The notes under the pieces were generated by a model. It saw nothing but the letters and a program-made list of their open reading frames with translations, was not told the origin of the DNA and did not search any database. The position numbers were made by a program, and so were the translations under genes. Positions 56,151 through 64,000 of a stretch of 64,000 nucleotides of DNA are shown here, one piece after another; within the stretch, counting starts at the first letter, position 1, and every line of letters begins with the position of its first letter. This DNA comes from Notospermus geniculatus (lineage: Eukaryota > Nemertea > Pilidiophora > Heteronemertea > Lineidae), in contig NMRB01000154.1 of NCBI GenBank assembly GCA_002633025.1, positions 525,750 to 589,749 on the forward strand. Reading direction: 5' to 3'.

Positions 56151-59136
56151 GAAAGGACCAAAATAATCAACTGCTGAATATGTAAAGGGCGGTGCGTCTA
56201 CCATGCGATCTTCCGGGAGGTCGGCCATTTTCTGTCCCATGAGCGGTCCTCTCAGCTTGCGGCAGGTCACACACTTTCTCAGGCAGGAAGTGACACTTGA
56301 TCTTGCTGTTATCACCCAATATCCGTTAGCTCTAATCTCATTCAACGTCATGCCACGACCTGCATGTCCAATCTTCTCATGGTGATGTAGGACTATGAGT
56401 CGCGTAATATGGCTGTCCTTCGGCAATAGCAGTGGGTGTTTCAGATCCCGTGGAACATTTGCTCTCCTCACTCGTCCTCCCACACGTATGACCTCTGAGG
56501 AATCAAGGTACGGGTCCAGTCTGTAAATGGAGCTAGTTCTTCCAATCGGGTTCCGCTTCACTTGTGCTGGCTCACTTTCTGCTATCTTCACTTTCAATTT
56601 CTTGTCAGATGTGGCAGTTTTCTCCTGATCAGTGCTTGTTAACTTTCCTGCGGCCCGCAGTAACTCCAACTCCCTGGGGAAGAATCTGGCTTGAACTATC
56701 TGAACGATTCTAATCTTGGCCTCACACATATCTTCTACTGTCACTGTGTAATGAAGCTGTGTACTCTTCAACTCAGTCGCTGGACGGTCCTGTGTGCAGG
56801 CTTTCTTCAGTTTGTTGATGTAGATGAGGCAGATTGCCACAGCTCTCTTCAGTTTAACCCAGGAGGAAAAACGTTCAAACCTTTCTATCATGTCGCATCG
56901 ATCAGCTTCCAACTTTCTCTTTGTACGGGTTGCTAGTGTCTTGACTTGCTTTATCTCAGGGTCATTTGGATCCAGTTCTGTTGTGCATGGTATAGCCGGC
57001 AAAGGGTCAGTAGACGACAGAAAGGGCGGGCCATTCCACCACAGTTGACTGTTGATCAATTCTTCAGCTTCAACGCCCCGTGAGGCCAGGTCGGCCGGGT
57101 TATGCTTGGTTCCAATATGCCTCCACTGTTCAGGTGATGTGCTTTCTCTGATCTTCTCCACCCTGTTTGCCACAAAGATGTGGAATCTTCTCGTCTCGTT
57201 AGTCACATACCCCAGCACAACCTTACTGTCAGTCCAAAAAACTTCCTTCATGGCGTCATACTGAAGCTCCTTTCTCAAGAAATTGCTGACCTTGACCGCA
57301 GTGACTGCAGCAGTAAGCTCCAGCCTGGGTACAGTAATTGGCTTAGACGGGACGACTCTGGATTTAGCCATGACCAATGATGTCTCAACTGCATCGTTCT
57401 CGTCGATCATCCTGAGGTAGCTGCACTCCCCATAGCCCTGCAAACTGGCATCAGCAAAGTGATGGAGTTCTAGATTCTTGATTTGACCAAGGTCTGCAGA
57501 CTTGTAACATCGCGGTATCTTTAAAGCAGCCAAAGCGAGTAGCCCGCATCTCCACCTTTCCCATCTCAACTTGATCTCCTCTGATAACGGGTCATCCCAA
57601 TCTGCTCCCTCACCGCACAGGTCCTGCAGGATTTTCCTTCCAATGAGTAGAAAAGGTGACACCAGTCCCAATGGGTCGAAGATTGAACTTATGCTTGATA
57701 ATATCCCTCTTCTCGTCAGTGGTTTGTCCTGGAGCTGGATGGTGAAACCAAAGCTGTCTGATTCTATACACCACTCTACTCCCAATGTTCGCTCTATTGG
57801 CAGATCATCCTGCAGGATGTTGATGGCTTGCAGGGTCTTAGCTCTCTCTGACACTGGGATGGCATCTAACACCTCCTTGCTATTGGATGCGTACTTATGT
57901 AACCGAAAGCCTCCTTCCTTACAGAGCTGATTACTGCTGTTGATCAAATCTATCGCCTGAGCTGGGGTGGCTGTGGACTTTATACCATCATCAACATAGA
58001 AACTGGTTCTGACGAAGTCAGCAGCATCCGTCCCATATTTCTCCTCAAACTTATCTGCTGTGGCCTTTAGAGCGAAATTACAACATCCTGGCGAAGATGT
58101 GGCCCCAAATACATGGACTGTCATTCTATAATCTGTTGGTGCGTCTTCTGTCTGTCCATCTTTCCACCATAGGAACCGCAGCAGGTCTCGATCTCTCTCA
58201 GCTACTGAAACTTGGTAGAACATGGCCTCTATATCACAGGTGAAGGCCACCGGTTCTTTCCGAAATCGACAAAGCACGCCCGTCAAGTTATTCGTAAGAT
58301 CAGGTCCTTGGAGCAGACGCTTGTTCAATACTTCTCCTTGATGCGATGCACTGCAATCATACACAACTCTCAGCTTGTCCGGCTTTTTAGGATGCAGTAC
58401 CCCATGGTGTGGAACGTACCATACTCGGCCCTCAACCTTGATGCGTTGCACTGCAATCATATACAACTCTCAGCTTGTCCGGCTTTTTCGGATGCAGTAC
58501 CCCGTGGTGTGGAACGTACCATACTCGGCCCTCGGTGGTCTCCTTCGGTGCTTCTTCGGCGTGACCCTTGACAAACAGATCCTGCATAAACTCCACATAC
58601 TTTTTCTTGTAGCTTGGATCCCGAACCAGTCGACGTTTGAGCCCATTTAGACGATTGAGCGCGAGCTGTCTGTTATTCGGCAGAGAGACGGTATCATGTT
58701 TCAGCGGTAGTGGTAACTCAAAATGTCCATTTTCTAATTGACGAATTCCATCCTTGACCTTGGACAAGAACCTTCTGTCCTCAATTGACATCTTCTCTTC
58801 TGATCTGACCTCGATGAAATCACGTTCAAACATCTCCTTCACCTCCATAGGACTGATTTCTTGAGTCAATGTATTGAGTGTAAAGTGACATGCTCTCTCA
58901 TCGGTATTCACCATCCGGCATAATGACTTGCACTCGTCATCGCTGTCGTCGCAGGCTGACATGCCAATCACTCCCCAACCAAGATCAGTGCGTATGGCAT
59001 ATGCATCGTTGTCTCCTCCCGGAACTACATCTCTGGGCTTGAGTAGGCGTGGACAGTTCATTCCGATGAGAAGGCCTATCTCCAGTTCTGGTCGGTGGGG
59101 ATGAATCTTGTTCACGATGTTCACCAGATGGGGCAT
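56151..59136 (-). pseudogene. pol: BEL/Pao pol: RT, RNase H and integrase N-terminus
   Basis: The first open part (59136-58432, 234 codons) holds the linker before RT, including a PRLLKPRDVVPGGDNDAYAI stretch and the conserved helical region ahead of the polymerase. The second (58466 leftward, 784 codons) holds RT with [10 protein letters not shown] (Asp 78), FGATSSP and YVDD (157-160); RNase H with Asp 339, Glu 383, Asp 413 and Asp 459; and an integrase zinc domain (HHHEKIGH, then CVTC). It ends at VDYFGPF (766-772), where Asp 767 would be the first catalytic residue of the DDE core. From 56150 on, the frame reads into unrelated SINE sequence. A 100-bp duplication at 58336-58535 separates the two parts. 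Catalytic residues of RT and RNase H are intact; the integrase core is missing. Confidence 0.9.
58336..58535 (-). repeat. 100-bp tandem duplication inside RT
   Basis: Two copies of a 100-bp segment lie head to tail (ATGCGATGCACTGCAATCAT at 58341 and ATGCGTTGCACTGCAATCAT at 58441), with only a few differences. Each encodes [20 protein letters not shown] and on to VVYDCSA. Because 100 is not a multiple of three, the second copy shifts the frame and ends translation soon after the first. Confidence 0.92.
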
Positions 59137-59141
59137 CTGCC

Positions 59142-59966
59142 TCAGTGTCTCAGCTTTGGGTATATTTGGCTATGACTGGCAGGTATGATGTCTCTTGAGT
59201 ACGTGCTTGGCAGGGCAACATCCAAGGTACGATCAATATCCTTAACTCTAAGGCCGTAAACCTTTCTGGACTTGACGACTTCCTCTGACAGCATTGTGAC
59301 CAATCTCAAGTCGACCTGAATTCCCTTGGCATTAATGTATTCCAATGCAGACTCCGATATAAAGCAAGTGTCGGATTGTGGATCCAAGACTGCATAGACG
59401 TCAATCTGTTTTTCTGGCAATTGCTCATGATAAAGAGTCACTGGTAGAATCAAAGAGTGTGAGCATCTACGACCTTGTCCCCTTGTGGAATGCACCTGCG
59501 CGGTATCTGGCGTGTTCTCAGGTTTCGTCATGGGCCATTCGTGGAGTGCGGTCGGGTGATTCCCCTTACATGCCTCACAGGTAAGCTTCTTTCTGCAGTT
59601 AATCCGCCTATGCCCGTACTTCAGACAGCCATAGCATAAGCCCTTTTTCTTCACTGTTTCCCGTCAGTCCTTCAGAGCCATGGCCAGGAAGGTTTGGCAC
59701 GCAGAAACTTCATGCTGACCCTTACATATCGCACAAGAGTATGTCCGTGGTTTCGGAGTAGGTAACTCGGTGGTCGGGTTCTGGCCCTCAGGCTTCGGGT
59801 CATTCGTGTTGGATTGTTCTGGTTTGGTCTTTGTGGATAGAGTCCTTGACTTGGCTCCTCCACCCGAAGCACCTGATGACTTTCCCTTATCGTGCTTGTG
59901 GGATCTCTTGTCACTATTATCAAAAATAGATAAGAGAGGATCTATTTTTGCTATTATCCTCATATC
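59142..59966 (-). pseudogene. BEL/Pao zinc knuckles and aspartic protease
   Basis: Three knuckle-like motifs follow one another: CAICKGQHEVSAC, the canonical CX2CX4HX4C in CYGCLKYGHRRINC, and CEACKGNHPTALH. After a spacer comes a DUF1758-like protease with VYAVLDPQSDTCFI, in which the active-site D[ST]G is D-P-Q. I recall D-x-Q-S variants in this family, but cannot verify it here. A TGA at 59664-59666 interrupts the knuckle region (probable CGA or TGG decay). At about 59158-59169 an extra TA in a TATA run moves the frame before the conserved IPK-A-E-T-L region that should join protease to RT. Confidence 0.85.
59921..59950 (-). promoter_or_regulatory. Hairpin at the gag / zinc-knuckle frame junction
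   Basis: CAAAAATAGAT (59921-59931) and ATCTATTTTTG (59940-59950) form an exact 11-bp stem with an 8-nt loop. It lies within the overlap of the gag frame and the next frame, which is +1 relative to gag. This could be a recoding signal or a chance palindrome in a decayed element. Confidence 0.3.
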
Positions 59967-60891
59967 TCAAGTTGATTGGATTGCAGGCTATCCTAGCCTC
60001 TTTCACTAGGAAGTCACAAAACTGTTTAAAGCTTGGGTAATCTGGCTGCTCACCACTCAGTTTAGAATCCACAACTCGGCTCCATCGATCGCTGATATAT
60101 CGAGGCAGTTTCTTTACTATCTTCTTGTTTTCATCCGGGTTATTCAGTCCGCCAAGAAAACTCACGGAGTCCATCGCGCTCGAACAACTGAGTAGGAAGT
60201 CTGAAAATCTTCTTATTTCCTTCCCATCGTTGTGTTTGATCAGAGGCCAGTCATTGATCTTTGACTTGTATGCTTCCGCTATTATGAACTTATTACCATA
60301 TCGTTCTTTCAAGAGAGCCTTCGCCTTATCATATGCAGTCGTGCTATCTTGTGTGAGGAGCCCTTGTATTGCCTCTCTTGCATCTCCTCCGGTGTACTTT
60401 CTAAGGTAATGCATTCGCTGGGTCGGGGATGTGACACAATCCTCTATCATCGTCTCAAATGAACTAATCCAGAAAGGGTACTTTAGTAAATCCCCACTGA
60501 ATACCTCGGGTTCCATCTTTGGAAGGTGATCTCGCTTCTGTGAAAGGATCTCGGCCAACTTAGCGATGCTGTCATCCTGATTCACCGTGGTCCCACTTGG
60601 CTCGGGCAACATACATAAAGGTTCTCTCTTTGGGGTAGATGTCCTCGCATGACCACCTGGCTCAGACTGTGTCTGTGCATCTTCATTCTTATCTGCATGA
60701 CTCGACACCTGGACATGCCCAATTGGCTCGGGCGGAACCGGCGAATATTCCCTCAACATCGGAGAAGGCATCTGTGGCTGTTCTCTTAAAGCAGGAACAG
60801 GCATCTGTGAGTATTCTGTTAACGCAGCAGTGGGTATCTCTGAATGTTCTCTTAACATAACAGCGGGTGTCTGTTCACTTGGTTCAACTAT

Positions 60892-61143
60892 CAGCCGCGA
60901 ACGCCCTCTAGGGGCAGGGGTAGGCGTCTGCAAGTGCCCACTTGACTCGGGCATCGTCCGTAAATACTCTCGGGGGGCAGGGGTAGGCATCTGCAAGTGC
61001 CCACTTGGCTCGGGCATCGTCCATGAATACTCTCGGGGGGCAGGGGTAGGCATCTGCAAGTGCCCACTTGGCTCGGGCATCGTCCGTGAGTACTCTCGGG
61101 GGGCAGGGGTAGGCATCTGCAAGTGCCCACACGGCCCGGGCAT
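60892..61143 (-). repeat. 63-bp coding minisatellite in gag
   Basis: Four units of 63 bp encode MPEPSGHLQMPTPAPREYSR-type blocks with few substitutions. A multiple-of-three period keeps the frame, in contrast to the duplication in RT. Confidence 0.9.
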
Positions 61144-61398
61144 AACGTTCTCCTGTCTTGGCGTGGGAACAGGGGGCGATCGTTCTTGTCACGGTGACGG
61201 CGTAGGCCTCCGCCCTCTCTCTCTACTGCTCAGCTCCAAAGTCTTACCTCGGATCTCTTCTTCGAGTTTCTGTATCGTAATGTTCAGCTCACACTTCGTC
61301 GCTAATGCATGATCCCATCCATGAGCAGTTGCTGTGACATCAAACGAGTAGCCAGGTCGACGTGTGACTGTGCCATTCTCTCTTACGGTTGACGACAA

Positions 61399-61663
61399 AC
61401 AAAGTTTTACTGTAGCGGCATACGTCTTTCAAGAATCCAAATAAATTTCGAATGCCGTGAAAAGTTCTTTTTATTTTCTTCAATACAACTGTACTCTTCA
61501 CAAGGTTTACGTAAAACTGCAAATACAGAAGCAAAGGACAAATTAAGTACAATGTAGAAGTCAACAACCTGAACTTCAATCAGAAACATCATGAAAGGTG
61601 AGTGGACAAACACCAATTCGTCCTGGCTGTCTTCCAAACTACACACTGTACGGTGCTGCCACC
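61399..61663 (-). other. Retrotransposon leader with primer-binding-like site
   Basis: In element orientation the LTR ends CATAACA and is followed by GGTGGCAGCACCG (61663 leftward). The TGGCAGC part starts two bases after the LTR end, as expected for a primer-binding site pairing with a tRNA 3' end. I cannot name the tRNA. The rest of the leader is non-coding. Confidence 0.5.
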
Positions 61664-62671
61664 TGTTATGCCCCAATGGAACTAAACGAAAACCACATGG
61701 CTTGTCTTCAAATCACAAAATACAGCCAAAATAGACCTTAGCTCTTCACATAAATTTCTCACAGTGAGAATTGCTCATTTCTCCTTACACAGAACACCAA
61801 TAAACATCTGTGAGCATGATCTACATCCGCAATGAACCGAACAATATCAGCAGCGTGTCAGAATTTGACATCATTTTGACAGGACGAAAAATTTCGAGGA
61901 CACCGGCCACTTCAAACTCCAGTTTACAGATTATTTGGCCTTATACGCATGAACTACTCTGATTGATGGGTTCTATACATGATTATTTGTTTGTACCTTT
62001 GTTTTTGGCTCCGTAACTTTCTTCTTGATACATGAAATGTCGTCTTTAACAATGACAATCATCCGGAGCAGAGAAATCTCAAAATGGCGGTAAAAAATGC
62101 GAATCATCAATAGATGGCGCTAATGATCTACATCCGCAATGAACCGAAAACATCAGCGGTGTGTCAGAATTTGACATCATTTTGACAGGACGAAAAAGTT
62201 CGAGGACACCGGCCCCTTCAAGCTCAAGTTTGCAAGTTATTTGGCCTTATACGCATGAACTACTATGATTGATGGATTCTATACATGATTATTTGTTTAC
62301 CTTCGTTTTGGGCTCCGTAACTTTCCTCTTGATACATAAAATCTCGTCTTTAAGAGTGCTACTCATCCGGAGCAGAAACAATATCAAAATGGCGGTAAAA
62401 AATGCGAATCATCAATAGATGGCGCTGTCAAACAGGACCAGAATCTCTTAAAGGGGTGACACTCCTATCAAAACAGACAATCCGCCGTTACACCTATTGT
62501 CACCGAATAGAACTTGGCCTACTTGACTTGACCCAAAGGGTGTATTCGACTCACTGTTCTTATGTGTTCTGGTGCAGAGAACGGTGTTCTTGAAGAGTCG
62601 AACAGCCGAGAACGCGTTCGGGAACATTAAAGGGGTGACACTCCTATCAAAACAGGCAATCCGCCGTTACA
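61664..62671 (-). repeat. BEL/Pao LTR (1008 bp)
   Basis: In element orientation the LTR begins TGTAACGGCGGATTG at 62671 and ends GGGGCATAACA at 61664, giving TG...CA termini. A purine-rich GGGTGGAG lies just before the start, as a polypurine tract, and a primer-binding-like site lies just after the end. It contains a 307-bp internal duplication and a 44-bp duplication of its own 5' end. Only one copy exists in the window, so the ends are inferred from motifs and not from LTR-LTR comparison. Confidence 0.65.
61818..62431 (-). repeat. 307-bp tandem duplication within the LTR
   Basis: Copies start at 61818 and 62125 (GATCTACATCCGCAATGAAC) and end with TAGATGGCGCT. They differ at scattered sites and by small indels. 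Each contains AAAATGGCGGTAAAAAATGC. Separately, TGTAACGGCGGATTG and the next 30 bases occur twice, at 62671 and 62492 leftward. Confidence 0.9.
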
Positions 62672-62980
62672 CTCCACCCATAAATTGGCACCAATTTACC
62701 AAAATCAGAGTTCCACCTGAATCCTCGAAAAATGTCTCCGAATGAAAGGGTTAACTTAACCCATTAAGTGTAAAGCAACTCTGGGTGAGTCGTACTCCAA
62801 AATTTTGAACCTACCAAACTTAGCATAAAACCCAATGCCAAATATGGCGCCCTGAATCCTCATTAACTATGAAAATGAAAACCCAGTATACGACTCACAC
62901 AGAATCACCAAACACACACAAAGGTTGGTTTCTCCAAAAACACTTCAGAATCCCAAAGTCACAAATTATACGTCATTATA
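62672..62980 (-). other. 3' untranslated segment of the retrotransposon
   Basis: Between the integrase stop at 62981 and the LTR start at 62671 there is no open frame. It ends in the purine-rich ATGGGTGGAG that serves as a candidate polypurine tract. Confidence 0.5.
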
Positions 62981-63760
62981 TCATGAATTACGTTTACGTC
63001 TCGGCTTAGGTACAGGAATCTCGAACGTCTTGACCTTCTGGACAGGATCTCCGGCATCGTGGACTTCTCGACAGGCATCTCCGTCATCCTCGGCTCCGCG
63101 ACAGGCATCTCCGACATCCTCGGCTCCGCGACAGGCATCTCCGACATCCTCAGCGTCTCGGCACGGAACCTCCGGCGTCTTCAGCAAAAGCACCAGTTTG
63201 TGGATGGGCCTCTCGAGTTGGCTCTGCTTCGTGCGGACACGGACCCTCCTTACCAATCCGTCACTCCCATGGTAGATTTCAGCAATGCGTCCCATGGGCC
63301 AGCTGCATCGGGGTGCTCCCTCATCGACGATAAGGACGACGTCACCAACAGACAGGTTTGGCTGTGTCTGATTCCATTTCTTCCGTTCTTGTAGTATTGG
63401 CAGAAATTCTTTTCGCCACCTGGTCCAAAACTCATTGGCAAGGAATTGGACTCGTCTCCAACGATGTCGGCAATATACGTCAGCCTTCTGGAATACCCCG
63501 GGAGGGGGCATCACCACCTTTGTCTTCATCGTAAGAAGCTGACTTGGGCTGAGGGGTTCAGGCATATCTGTGGACTTGCTCTCAATGTAGGTCAATGGTC
63601 GGCTATTGACGATAGCCTCAGCTTCAATCATCAAGGTCCTCAACGTTTCATCGTCAAGCTGTCTGCCATGGTTCAACAACAGTGCTGATAGGACGTTTCT
63701 CACCGATCGAATCATTCTCTATCAAAATAGACCCCCCGCGATAGGCTTCATCTGACTCTT
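62981..63760 (-). pseudogene. pol: BEL/Pao integrase C-terminal part (DUF5641-like)
   Basis: 244 codons run from MIRSVRNVLSALL through IVNSRPLTYI to the DUF5641-like segment (FQKADVYCRHRWRRVQFLAN, FLPILQERKKW, VGDVVLIVDEG). They end in a basic PKPRRKRNS tail. Before the tail, about four 10-11-residue units (CRGAEDVGDA) repeat. Upstream of 63715 the frame holds GG, then stops where the conserved GGVWER should be, so the catalytic core is absent or decayed. Placed before the LTR in element orientation, it is the 3' end of an element. Confidence 0.85.
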
Positions 63761-64000
63761 GTTGCGGCCGTCAGTTCTGCAAATGAGCAACAGGAGGCAG
63801 TGTTCGGACTACGATGTCCCTCTGTTGTTCATGTTCTCAGTTCTTTCTGGACGCAATGTTCCCGGAACGCAGCTATGCTGCCACCTAGCGGAGCATTCAG
63901 TTGTCTTGAGCGGAACGCCACGTCATTGGTTTTTAGCTCACCGGGGTGAGCTATTACGATGGTGCAGCGTCCGTCGTCCGTTAGCAGCTCACGTTTCGTA
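63761..64000. other. Flank ending in a TAGCTCACC palindromic repeat
   Basis: TAGCTCACC and GGTGAGCTA (63934-63953) form an exact 9-bp inverted pair, followed by GATGGTGCAGCGTCCGTCGT. This resembles a widespread dispersed repeat end in marine invertebrate genomes, cut by the window edge. 63761-63930 holds no recognised feature. Confidence 0.45.

Larger units (their letters stand above)
59920..61398 (-). pseudogene. gag: BEL/Pao gag (DUF1759-like)
   Basis: An N-terminal helical part (KLEEEIRGKTLELSSRERGRR) is followed by a TGA at 61189-61191, then four Pro-rich 21-residue repeats (PSGHLQMPTPAPREYS type). The DUF1759-like core runs from LPKMEPEVFSGDLLKYPFW through LLKERYGNKFIIAEAY. The frame ends with TGA TAA TAG in succession near 59912-59922. 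No ATG is present at the upstream limit in this frame. A good ATG context (GAGAATGG) at 61374-61376 is in another frame, so the start is unresolved. The expected role is capsid/nucleoprotein of the retrotransposon particle. Confidence 0.88.
56151..63760 (-). mobile_element. Degenerate, permuted BEL/Pao LTR retrotransposon
   Basis: On the minus strand the order is integrase C-terminal part (63.7-63.0 kb), LTR, leader, gag, zinc knuckles and protease, RT, RNase H, integrase N-terminal part (56.15 kb). BEL/Pao identity rests on the DUF1759-type gag, DUF1758-type protease, RT with YVDD and a DUF5641-type C-terminus, all of which occur together in that superfamily. Only one LTR is present and both ends fall within the integrase gene, so the central catalytic part of integrase is absent. 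Several stops, frame changes and duplications make it a pseudogene. Confidence 0.9.

Noticed and set aside
56085-56160. tRNA gene
   Set aside because: A and B boxes are present, but no matching acceptor stem or anticodon arm could be drawn. It fits a SINE head.

Overview
The window looks like a piece of a metazoan nuclear genome, most likely a marine invertebrate and plausibly a deuterostome such as an echinoderm, hemichordate or cephalochordate. The reasons are AT-leaning sequence with no dense coding, very many short terminal-inverted-repeat (TIR) elements, tRNA-derived SINE-like units, a BEL/Pao retrotransposon and a degenerate TTAGGG-type array. The species cannot be fixed from the sequence alone. 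It is a draft assembly: there is a 717-base N gap at 27475-28191 and single Ns at 8525, 45170 and 51519, two of them at repeat structures.

Layout. From 1 to about 56.1 kb the window is non-coding, intergenic or intronic DNA filled with non-autonomous elements. These include foldback and TIR elements, SINE-like units mostly on the + strand, minisatellites with periods of 22, 52, 63 and 69 bp, and two very long inverted repeats: 183-bp arms at 8334-8708 and exact 162-bp arms at 51586-52080. A few short stretches look like real exons (1893-1967, 7076-7190, 36619-36741, 53825-53967, all +) or a decayed coding piece (33616-33945, -). None was recognised, and all are low-confidence calls.

From 56.15 kb to about 63.76 kb lies the only confidently identified protein-coding locus, a degenerate BEL/Pao LTR retrotransposon on the minus strand. 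Its order is unusual. In element orientation the sequence runs integrase C-terminus, one 1008-bp LTR, leader with a primer-binding-like site, gag, zinc knuckles and aspartic protease, reverse transcriptase, RNase H, then the integrase N-terminus. Both outer edges break inside the integrase gene. This is what a tandem dimer or a one-LTR circle opened within integrase would look like. The coding region carries an in-frame stop in gag, a frame change at gag/NC beside an 11-bp hairpin, a stop in NC, a 2-bp slip between protease and RT, and a 100-bp out-of-frame tandem duplication in RT. It cannot act autonomously as assembled.

The most informative non-coding signals are a 206-bp TIR family with a GATATCGC-containing terminus (four copies plus a fragment), a 748-bp TIR element with a perfect 5-bp target duplication, TTAA-flanked elements, two same-length (133 bp) palindromic elements, and two compact hairpin loci.
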